A DNA stretch of 64,000 nucleotides from positions 37,692,373 through 37,756,372 of the forward strand of contig NC_087251.1 in NCBI RefSeq assembly GCF_037042905.1, read 5' to 3'. The notes under the pieces are model-generated. The model was not told the origin of the DNA. It was given only the letters and a program-made list of their open reading frames with translations, and searched no databases. The translations under genes and the position numbers were made by a program. Position 1 is the first letter of the stretch, and every line of letters begins with the position of its first letter. This document shows positions 14,401-26,400 of the stretch, piece by piece. This stretch comes from Lytechinus pictus (taxonomy: Eukaryota; Echinodermata; Echinoidea; Temnopleuroida; Toxopneustidae).

Positions 14401-17400
14401 AGGAACTTGACTTGTTTATTCTACCAGAGATGGAAAAATATGAAGGTCATGTACACAAAGATTAGAGTTATTGTCATAATCTGTGTATTATTGATGATTT
14501 AGTAAACCAACAAATGATTGCTTACAAGCTTGTAAAATATTGCTGCAAGTCCCTTCTCGCTTACATGTACTGTTTCAGCTGTTTGCTTTAATTTCAACCT
14601 TTGTACCATTACCTAGAATTTAGGAATTTCTTTATCAGGGGACAGAGTTTGCATGCTTTTTTTTTCATTTAAAATATTATGAACAGTATAGTTGTGTTTT
14701 TTTTTAAGGGGTAAAAAATGATTTTGGATAGGATAGGATATTGATTGACATGTGCTTTGTATTCATTGTGACTTTCAATCTTTTGCAATCTATATTGTTT
14801 ATTAATATATTTAAATCTGAACTTTGATAAAACAGGCATATGTCCCATGAAAGTAAATCCATGGACATGTGACATTGTATTCCAGAGAGGCCTTTATAGG
14901 AATACACTTAAAATATAAATAGAATTCATTTTGACCTTGCTGCCATGGAAATATCAAGTACAGTAAGCCACTTGAGTCAAAATGCAACTGGACACAATAC
15001 AGTATTTTTTTTTTGACTGTTGACAAGGTCAAGACGGCTTTCAGGGGTGTACTATTCATATTTGACTTGAAACTTTGTGTTTTTGAGCAAGTTTGCTCAT
15101 TTCCTCTATTTGTATAATGTAGGCCCCTAGTTTTTTAAATACATTTCAATCATTTGTTGCATTGGCCGATGAAAATTATATTCTTTTCATGTTTATTTTC
15201 CTTACATGATTTTTTTTATTATTGATTACTCCATGAACTATGTGGATTAAATATTTTCTTTGCTCATTATTTTTTAGACACATCAATGTGGGTGGTGATT
15301 ATCAAGCGGCAGTTCCTGAGCTTGGTAAGTTTGATTTAAAGCTATTATGTATTGAAATATTACACGAGCTGTGATACAAAGCCTATAAGTTGATTGTAGA
15401 ACTGATTAATGTGACTGTTGCATTGATCGCTATGGTTAATCAATCATACAAATCAACTGTATATAATTGCCAAGCTTTGTGTAACAGGTCCTGGGACCTG
15501 TAACACAAACGTTAGCAGTAAATCAAATGCTCGATTTTTTACGATTGATTGTAAATTGTAATCAATGCAATCGTAGAAATTGTCAATGTTCAACGATCAT
15601 TGCTAAGCTTTGTGTTACAGGCCCCTGGTTGTAGGAGTGCTTTCTTTCAATGTTGATTTCGACATGTTGATTAGGCATTCCGATGTGTGTACAGACAAAC
15701 TTGCATAAGTTAACCTTGTATGTTAAGATATGATTGAAGAAAACACAATTATTTGTGATTTAGGAAGCTTGTAATTGGATTGACCCCCCTTCCCCCCCAA
15801 AAAAAAAAAACCCTGGCATGATTGGGGCAAAGAAATCTGGAGTCATTAAACCTTGACCTTGGTTCATTTACATTATTATCTGCTATGAGCAGAGTGATAC
15901 ATTACTTTATTTAATGTTTGTTTAAGTGTTATCTTTGCGAACATTTATGTTAATTCAGCTCTATATTTTATGATCAAAGCAAGCATGATAAAAGGGTAGC
16001 TGTGAGATAGGAGAGGCCTGGTAAGAAATGCCTGGTATTTAAAGGACAAGTCCACCCCAACAAAAAGTTGATTCGAATAAAAAGAGAAAAATCCAACAAG
16101 CATAACACTGAAAATTTCATCAAAATCGGCTGTGAAATAAGAAAGTTATGACATTTTAAAGTTTCGCTTTATTTCACAAATCAGTTATATGCACATCCTG
16201 GTCGGTATGCAAATGAGGGGACTGATGACATCATCCACTCACTATTTCCTTTGTATTTTATTATATGAAGTATTCTAATTTTCTCATTGTCAAGTCAAAG
16301 AACAATGATTCCTCCTGAACATGTGAAATTAGCATTGTTTAATACTATATGGTTCAGTCAAGTTGGTCCTTCGTGTTAAATCTGTAAAAAATGAAATAAT
16401 GTGTAATTCAAACAATAAAAAACAAAAGAAATAGTGAGTGATGGACATCATGGACTGACTCATTTCCATGTCACTGAGTTGTGCATATCACTGTTTTGTG
16501 AAAAATAAGCGAAACTTAAAAATGTCATAACTTTCTTATTTTACATCAGATTTTGATGAAATTCTCAGCAATATGCAGGTTTGATTTTTCTCTATTTATT
16601 CAAATCAAAATTTTCCTGGGTTGGACTTGACCTTTAACAAAATGTCAATCCACAGATAAGTTGGTCCCTGGTGAGGGATTTTGCATAAGAATACCTTGAT
16701 TGGGGTCTTCTTTTACTCCTTCAAAATATTGAGGATGTGATTGTTTTGTTTTTATTGTGCTTGCAGTAAAGAACAAAGAGGAATTGGAGGCACCGGACTG
16801 GAGAGAAGGAAAGCTTGTTTGGGATCCAGCGATTGAACAAAAATACTCAGAAGTAGAGTGTAAGTAGAACATGAATTTAAAGCCATATGTGAAAGGATCA
16901 CGCCCACTCATGATGAATGACCATGCCCTGGATGAGGAACTACATTGGCTTGATTTTTGATGCAATTATTCAAAATGCTATCTAGGATTCTAATGTAAGC
17001 AGTGAGCAAATGAAATAACTCTTGAAGTATGTCTTAGCTTTTCTCAAGAAATACTCTTTCATCTTTCTCTTCCTCTTGACACCTACTTCATGATGTGATT
17101 TTTTTTTCAGTTATTTTCTGTAACTATTTTTTTATAATTGGAATCTGGCTATGTTTATAAAGTGCAGCAACTCAAGCAATTTTTTTCCATCAGATTCTAA
17201 AATTGTATCATGTCACTATCAATTTTATCGCATTCTGGAGTATTTGAATTTTATTTAGTTTCTAAAAATCAAATGACTCACAAGTAAATAGGAATCGTTG
17301 AAAAATATCGAAAAGGGTCACAGTGTATAAGGAAGTAATGAAAGAAAAAGACAACACCTACATATAATGTGCAAAAATAGAAAAACAAACATAACTTGCA

Positions 17401-20400
17401 TGACTCTTAAATAACCTGTTAAGTTTATAGCTAATTTGGAAAAAAAGGAATAATTTCTGAATCTGTAATATCACCCCTCTCATGAAGATACAAGGGGGGT
17501 GACTGCAATCTCTTGATTGCTGCAACAATTGTTGTGATGACAAGATAATTCTGTGTAGTCACTACTGGATTTTGAAAGGGAAATACCCAAGGTCGATGAT
17601 GGTAGGAAGCGTGACATGGCCTGGCAATGAACTTGCTGTGTAAACTTACCTGGCCCACCTAGTCATACAGACAAGCTTGTGGCATGTCATACATGTATAT
17701 ACTGTAACCTTTGTGCAGATTTCACTGTAGAGAGCCCCCCCCCCCCCCCCCCCCATTCATCCATTGAGGACAAGGAGTGTATTTTGGGATAGGGTGATTC
17801 ATAGATTTTTTAAAACAGGGATTGTGGATTGGTTTCTGAGTTATCAAGTGTGTTTAATCCTCACATTTTACAATGTATATATCTACTCATGTGATTCTTA
17901 ATTAATAAATAGATTTAAAGAAATACTATTTTGAACAAGAAGTGTATTAAAACTCAACACTTTAACAAGCATTTTATAACCTGACCTTCACATAAATATT
18001 GGATATCATATGGAGTGTAACAAACAAGAACACTTCTTTGTTCTTTGAAAAAGGATTATGAAGAATTTTTGACCATCTTGGGAGCGTTTCATGTAGAGTT
18101 TGTCAGTGATTTTCATTGACCTACTTGCTCTTAGCCAGTCATATGCAAGGATTTGCAGTAGCTTATAACATCTTTCAGTGATTATCACTGACAAAACTTT
18201 TTATGAAACATTCCTGAGTTATCAAGAAATGAAAACGAAAGAAAATTACAAGGATCTTCAGTTAAGCAAAGGCTGAATTGTATGCAATGTCTTGTTTTCA
18301 TGAAAGTGTCCTTTGAAATAGTGACATCCCATGTTTGCTCTACAAACACAGACTGATCAAGCATTGCATTGAAAAACATGTTACTGCTACTTGAATAATA
18401 AGTGATATCACCCATGCAGTCTGAACAGGAACTCGATGGCAAGAAAGGTTGCCGAACCTTTGAAAAGAAATCAAGTGGGTTTCAGACCCCAACAAATGCA
18501 TGTAATTTCCTTCTTATCAAACCTACAATGGGTACATTATGTCTTGTGTTTTGCAGTGACAGATTTCCTGAAGTTAGCCACCACACCGGCCCTAACTGCA
18601 GGGGCGAGAAACATCGAGTATGCCCATCATTGCCTCTACAGAGCCGATGGAGACATTGAGGTAAGAAACACTGCATTTGTCTTCGCTCTCTTTGTGTAAG
18701 GCAGTTGGCAGCAGGCCAGATCAGGTGCCTAGTCATGTGACCTTACACCTCCCGGATTCTTGGATTGTGATGTAACAATGCAGCAGAGTTTGTTTAGTAT
18801 ATTGCAAATTTCATGATCCACAAAAAGTATATTGGGGTGAGACTTTTACCTTGATGAAATGTCAGACAACTGATTACTTTGTCTTTGCTGAGAAGATACT
18901 AAATTTTAAAAAATCGATGCTGATATTCAGAACTGTGAATTTGCTTGCTAATTCCAAGACTTGAAATTGAAATCAGCACATTGATTATTTGATGCAGGGA
19001 TTAAAATTTTGTTATTTATGTGAGATGAATTGTTCAGCATGTTAAAACTCTTTTTTTTTTTGTAGGAGGGTATGTGTTCCCTTTCTAGGTTGGTATATTG
19101 GGTTCCCATTTTGTACTGTTGTAATATTAATTATTCATTATGTTTATATCATTAAAGGTATTGTTCAACTTTGTGAGCAGCCGATTTAAAAAATTCTCAA
19201 ACCAAGATGAAACATGTGTACAAGTGCATGTATTAGAACTAATAAACCCTGAAAACAACCATTATTGAGAATGAAAAGCTAAAACTACAAGGCAAACCCC
19301 GGTTTTGGAAATAGGCGTCTTATAGACGCCTGAATAGTACACATAAGTGTATGGGATGAAATTAAGATGGTGTTTTCGGTCACTTTATATTTCAATTTTT
19401 GAAGCACTAAATAATTATTTTCGAACGCAATTTTTTCTGGGCTTCATTTTTGTAACATATCACAGACACAGGTGACAAGTGCGACCTTCTAGCTCAAAGT
19501 CAAACCAATGTTAACCAATCACTTTAAACTTTTCTCCTTTTTTTTCAGCTGGCATTACTGATGATATTGAATGGAAACCCAATGGTCGCTGATGAGTTTC
19601 TACACATGGCTGACTATAAATATGACTGTGAGTAAAATCATAATGAAGCCCCGCCTCCTTAAAATCCACTAGATTACTTTTTGCCTCTTGTGATGTCACA
19701 GGAGGCAGCAATAAGCATAACAAGAAACAATGCTAATACCACCTCGCAACCTTATTTTGACAAATATTTTTGACAGATTTTCTTTTTATTTAGTTTTGAA
19801 TAATCTTTCTTAAACGTAATATTCTTCATTTGTTTAGCCTCTTAAAATATTTGTTCAGCTTTTTATATAATTCATTTATGTGACAACTCACAGTGTAATA
19901 TTATTTTAGGGCCATGAAGTATATTTTGCAGGTTTTAGAGGTCATTATATACATGAAGTTCTTGTTATTCACTAACTTTGAAGTCATTTGATTTGATATC
20001 TTCAAACTTGTCCTTTGTTATATCCAGTTTCTGAAGAATGGACGGTTGCAGAAAGGAAGCTCTTCAGAGACATGTACAAAACGAAGGGAAAAGACTTCCA
20101 TGAAATTGCAAAAGGGGTAAGTTTGGTTCAGAATGAAAAAAAAAATCTGTGCTCAAATATCTATAGGAACACTACTGTTTTTAAACATCTTTTGATACAA
20201 TATCCACATTGTAAAAAAATCTATATATACATTTATATCCAGCACTTTAGTATTAAAGTTATCAAATATAAGTTATGCACATTGACCATAGTATGATAAT
20301 AGTAATAATAATAATGATAGGTCAATTTAAATAGCGCAGCTACTAAATATACTCTACTGCTCATGATACTTGTATCATATTGTTACCCTGGCTGTAGCTG

Positions 20401-23400
20401 AGCCACTGAAGCATTCTAGGATTAAACCCAATCAGGGTCCTGTAACACAAAGGTTGGCAGTTAATCGTATGCTTGATATTTACGATTGATTGTGCATTGT
20501 AGTAAATGCAATCAATCGCAAAATAATTCTCTATGATGATTGCTAAGCTTTGTGTTACGGGGCCCCAGGAGCATGCATGTGAACACACAGTCAAATCACC
20601 TTTGTTTCAGATCCCTACGAAGACCGTCCGAGACTGCGTGGAGTACTACTACTGGTGGAAGAAACTCTATCCATACAATCACGACATGCAGAAGTACTGC
20701 CATCACAGTGGAGCCAACCCCAATGAAGAAAGTCGCAAGAATGAATGTGTGAGTATCCTTGGAGTGGTTTCACAAAGCTGTTCGTACGTTGTGCACGACT
20801 TTACGCCCAACGCAACTTGGAACCATGTCGTAAAGCTGTTCGTACGTTATACATGACTTCTGCATGACTGATGAACTGTTCTTGTGCTAAACGATATATC
20901 TCAATTTGGCTGACTGACTGACTTAGCACCGAAGAACATGTTCCAGTTGTTCATAAAATTGTGCCTAACTTACAGTTTAATGAAACAACACCTCTCTGAA
21001 CCTTTCTTGTTCTAAATGAGATTCCTCAAATTTGCCTTATTTCAAGTCAACATAATTGGAGTGCGTTTTTTATACTCCTAACCAAAAGTTTCCATGAAGA
21101 TGTATGTTAAAGGGATGGTCCGGGCTGAAAATATTTATATCTAAATAAATAGAGTAAAATTCACAGAGCAAAATGCTGAAAATTTCATCAAAATCGGATA
21201 ACAAATAACAAAGTTATTGAATTTTAAAGTTTATCAATATTTTGTGAAAACAGTTATATGCACATAGTCATGAATATTCATTAGGTGGGCTGATGATGTC
21301 ACATCCCCACTTTCCTTTTGTTATGTTATTACATGAAATCATAAATGTTTCATTTTTTCATGCATGTATAATTGATGTGTCTCCATTATGATGAAATAAG
21401 TTGCGGCAATAAATAACTAATGCACTTAATCATTTGTCAATCCAATTGTTTTAGTTCTTGGCAGAAAAATTTTAAATGAACCTAATTTCATATAAAATAC
21501 AAAAGAACAAGTGGGGATATGACATCATCAGCCCACCTAATGAATATTCATAAAGACATGCTAAGAACTGTTTCACCGGAATAATGCAAATCTTTAAAAT
21601 TCAATAAGTTTGTTATTTGTGATCCGATTTTGATCAAATTTTCAGTATTTTGCTCTGTGAATTTCACTCTATTTATAGAGATATGAATATTTCAAGCCTG
21701 GACCATCCCTTTAAAAATGAGAATGTTTATTTACAAAAGTAGGATTTCTATTGAAGCTGATGGGACAGAAGTGATCGAGAATCAGATTTAGCACACAGGA
21801 AAGGGTTGTCAGTCGTGCACAAAGTTGTGTATAGATTGGAACAGCTTTTATGAAAACCACTTTGGTAGATAATGTAAGAAATTCCAAACCACAATATTCT
21901 AAATTTAAAAAGGTGGTTTGGAAACTATGGTTTGAAACCACGCTTTGTGGTCTAAAATCATGCATTAATGAGGCATGATTTAGTGTGTATATTGAGAAGG
22001 GGGCCAATATGAATGCACGCTTATGTCAAATGGTGTTAATTTCACCCGTATTGCTGTGGTTTGAGCAATAATGGATCCTCACAATTCATTTCAATAAACA
22101 TTGATCTCTCTAATCATAGCAACAATTCATTATTGGACCATTTCTCAGTGTATGTGCTAAATTTTCCTGAAAAGCATAATTCATGCATGAAATCTGCATA
22201 AATTGTGGTTTCAAACCACATTGTAAAAACCACCTGTGAATTTGAAAACAAATGACATATATCATTTTTTTACTATTAAACTCGTTATATTGGGGCTCAT
22301 TTATACTCGTATCCAGTTTATGAAGCTGCATTGATCTGATTCTAGTAAAATAGAGTATCAGTTTGTCACCATGAATATCTATATCGTCGCCAGGGTGTTA
22401 AAACTATTTTGAGGACAGCTCAGAAAAAAAACTTGATTTTAGAATTATGACATAAGTTTCAACCTTCTTTCTTCTTTTGCATAGAAAGAGAATTAGGAGA
22501 CTGTTGTCAAACATTTGCCACCATTGTGATATTTGTATAATACAGCCATTTTGTGCAAGATCATTAGATATTATGTTTGTGATTCTATGGAATGACATTG
22601 TTGTCATAACATGGAAAACATCATTTGACTTGTAGTGCTTTCATGTTTCGAAGATAGAGAATTGTGATTGTGACTTGACTTTGCTTTATATATTATCCAA
22701 TCATTTTTGCAACGACCTGAACATATAAACAGAATTGTTGAATGAAGTAGATTTTGTTGGAGTTCATGAAATTAAGAGTTAGGATAGCTTTGTGAAATAT
22801 GGCCCACATTTCTTTGTAATTAAGTGGGATGTTCCCAAAAAAAAATTTATGACTATGTATGAAATAAGAATTGAGCATCATATTTGTTTGATTCAGTACA
22901 ATAAGTCCCAATATCCCTCTTGGGTATTTCCCATCCATGAGCACTCTATGGAAAAAGTCACTAATTTCTCTGCTTTTGCTGTGAAAATAAAGAGAATTTC
23001 CCATATTGCTGTGCTGATATTCATGATGTGTATAAATACGTTTCTGGCATGCTCCCGGAAAGTAGATTGCATCTGTAAAATAAGTCAGGAAATGTTCCAT
23101 TGTTCATGGTGGGCTGTATGAATGCAAGTCTGAATAAAACCAGAGGAACTGAGGTATTTGTTCACCATGACTGTGCCAAGGACCAGTGATAACCTTGTAA
23201 ATCCAGTCAGTTCCAAGAATTTTTTTGACTTATCAGATTGAATATGTGATCTAATATACTGGGTGCAAGCTAGAAATGTAGTTGCATTATTCAAGTTCTC
23301 CAGCAAGCCCTTAACATTCCATTCATGATGTTTTTACCATAGAAGCTTATCTACAGTCCGACCTCTCTTATCCGGACACGTTGGGACCAGCACCAATCCG

Positions 23401-26400
23401 GATAAGGGATTTATCCGGATCTGGGAGACCCAATATTAAATACACGCAGCTGCTGCCTCAGCTCCCCAACGGCGGTAGCTACACGTTATCTATTGTAGTG
23501 GGCGCGCGTACAGACATTATTCACTGCAGTGTCAGTGCAAATTATAGGCGGTATTTTTACGGAAATGAAATCGATCGATGGCCAAAACTTGGATAATTTA
23601 CCTGCTATAATGGTTGAGGTATACTTCGAGGCTACCTCAAAAGAAAGAGAATTACTTGATAAAACAAAGTTTTACAAATAGATCATCGCAGCTTGGCAAT
23701 GTCAGCCATTGTTATACTGACTGTAGGCTCAAACGTAAGATGGCGCTGTCCGTATTGAGGCCTAGTGTTAGCTAGCGAGACATGTGTTGTTTTTCTTGGG
23801 AAACAAAAAGAGAATGTGATGAAATGTTTGCACAGCGCCCTGATTTACTGGAAAATTATCCTGCCTAAGTTCTTTTGGTGATTTGGGTGAGATATTTTCA
23901 TGAAAAATAATGTTGTATGTAGACTATATTGGAAAGTATATGTAATCAAAGTGAGTTTGCATATAGGATTGAGTTTAGATTGAAATCTCATTTCCTCACA
24001 TACTCGATTGAATTGAAAAAAAAAAATTCTCGGCAAATGTGCTTCCGGATAATAGAGAGATCCGGATAAGGGGAGGCCGGATAAGAGAGGTTGGACTGTA
24101 TTTATCGTAGTTAGCATCATGGTGGTTGTTAATCAGACTTTGCATAGGAATTATTATGTTACTGATCATTTATTATATATTGTGCTGTGATTGAATTATC
24201 TGAGTTGTATTATGCTTGAAGCTATCATAATTATGCAAGTTTTTTTTTTTAAGATAGAGTTTTATATGTTGTCATGATGAATGGATAAGACAATAAGTAG
24301 GTTGAACAGTGAATGCAAACTAGAGCAGTATTCGTTGGTTGAGTCATCTGATTTTGCATGTCTATTTTAAATTACATTTTTTGACAAATGTTCATTATTA
24401 GAAGTAGTTGTGCAATAGTCCTTTCGGCCTTTAATTGTCAACATGAAAAGAGATTTTAAATCTTTAGATTAGATATTTGTCTAATAGATCACAAAGGAAG
24501 AATTATGGTGCCTATTATTTTTAGAACCCAAATGATTTTTTGTTGTTGTGAAACTCACATTTAATATCTGTAGAAATGTATGTATTGCAATCAAATATGT
24601 ATCAGGTGTGCTGTGCAAATTAACTTTGAACTGCATATTTAGACCACCGCACACCTTATGATTGGTTTGCAACCCGATTTTGGAATAAAGCCTTGTAACA
24701 TTTGTGCCAAATCTCTAGATATAGAACATCTTACTCTGCAATGTTCTAAAATCATCATAATCTTATATTCAAATCCATGACAATAGACCCTTCTTCCTAT
24801 TGTCATTTTTTATGTAAAATAGCTTTTGCAATGTTTTTGTTATTTTTTTAAATATATAATTGATGATATCATTTTTATATTCATTTTTAACTGGTTGTTT
24901 CGGGATCATGATGTAAAACAGCTGTGCTAATCAGGTTTTATCCTATATAAATAAATTCAAATCTTAGTTGAATAAAAGAAAATTAAATATCGAAGCCCAA
25001 TGACGTCACAGCAATAGTACGAAAGGCTACAATTTGTAACAAATTTGAATTTTGCTCAAGAGGAGTCCAGAATAAATGCTTGCAATTATCCCAAAGTGTG
25101 ATTTTCGAAAAATATTCTATTCATGTGCAGTGGCCTTTAAAATATGTAGAGTATTCATTAATTCATGCAGAGCTTACTATTCATTAGACTTTGAAGTGCA
25201 ATCCTACTCTCTTTGTGGTGCCATTTCTATTTTCACTTGACTAACCAATGCATTTTCCCTCATGGGGTGACCCTTTCTTCTCCCCACCCCCCCTGTCTTT
25301 CCAATCTCTTCTGCGCACAGGACCTATATCCCGGTGAGACCTTCTTAGATTACGTGCCTCTCAAAGAGTACCGGCATGATAAGTACTATAGGGGCGGGTC
25401 ATCTAACCCCAAGAACAATAATAGTGTGAAACCTTCCTCTACCACTAATCAGGAGGACAAACCTGCCGCCCAGCAAGGATCCTTTGTCTGCAATTATCCA
25501 CACTGTGATGCGGTGAGTAGCCCCTTTTCCGATCTCATCGGTAAACCTTGGGAGCATTTGTTATAATATAAACTACCAAATTCTCTGCATCTGATTGGCT
25601 CAGAGTAAATTATTCTGTGAAAATCACTTTGTTTTCTGAAGTACTTGCTTGGACTCAGGGGGTTTTCCAAAAAAAAACACATTGTGATTTATCCTATCAA
25701 TCTCAGTGGGAAAATCCATCAATGTCATAGTTCTTTTTACAGGAAATATACACAACTTTTCTTTGGAAATGAGTAAACTGATTCGTCAAAACTAAGACAA
25801 GAATATTTCTTTTTAAGCACACTCGTGTCAGCAGATATGAGTTATCCATATGCAGGTTGATATGGTTAATTTCTTTTTGCTTATTTTTTTGGAAGTGGAC
25901 GATCATAATACCGTTGTGTTGAAAGCTGCAAAGGTGACAATTGTATTTAAACAATAATTTAATGAAGTGTATTATAGTTAGGAATCAACTCACAAATACT
26001 ACAGGACTGGTTATCGCTAACTGAAATATTCTAAAATCAATTGCATGTTGAGATATTTTTGAGAGATAACATTGGATAGACCTCATTGACTTTGAATATT
26101 TGACCAAGTAACAAATGTTTTCTTTCTTTTGCACCATGGATATTCAACAGTCCTTCAAGTCACGGCAAGCTTTGAATGGACATATACGGGTACACGGGGG
26201 CAGCTACAAACCCAATGCAGCTACATCCAATGCCTCAACCAACAATTCATCGAGAACGACCACCTCCTCATCTGCCTCATCGACGTCGTCCTCGTACCGC
26301 GGAGGGGGTGGGGTCGGTCAGAACACGAAGCAGATGCCCCCCGAGTCGTCATCGGATGAGATGTCAAACGAAGAGGAGGAGGAAGAGAGTGATGAGGGAT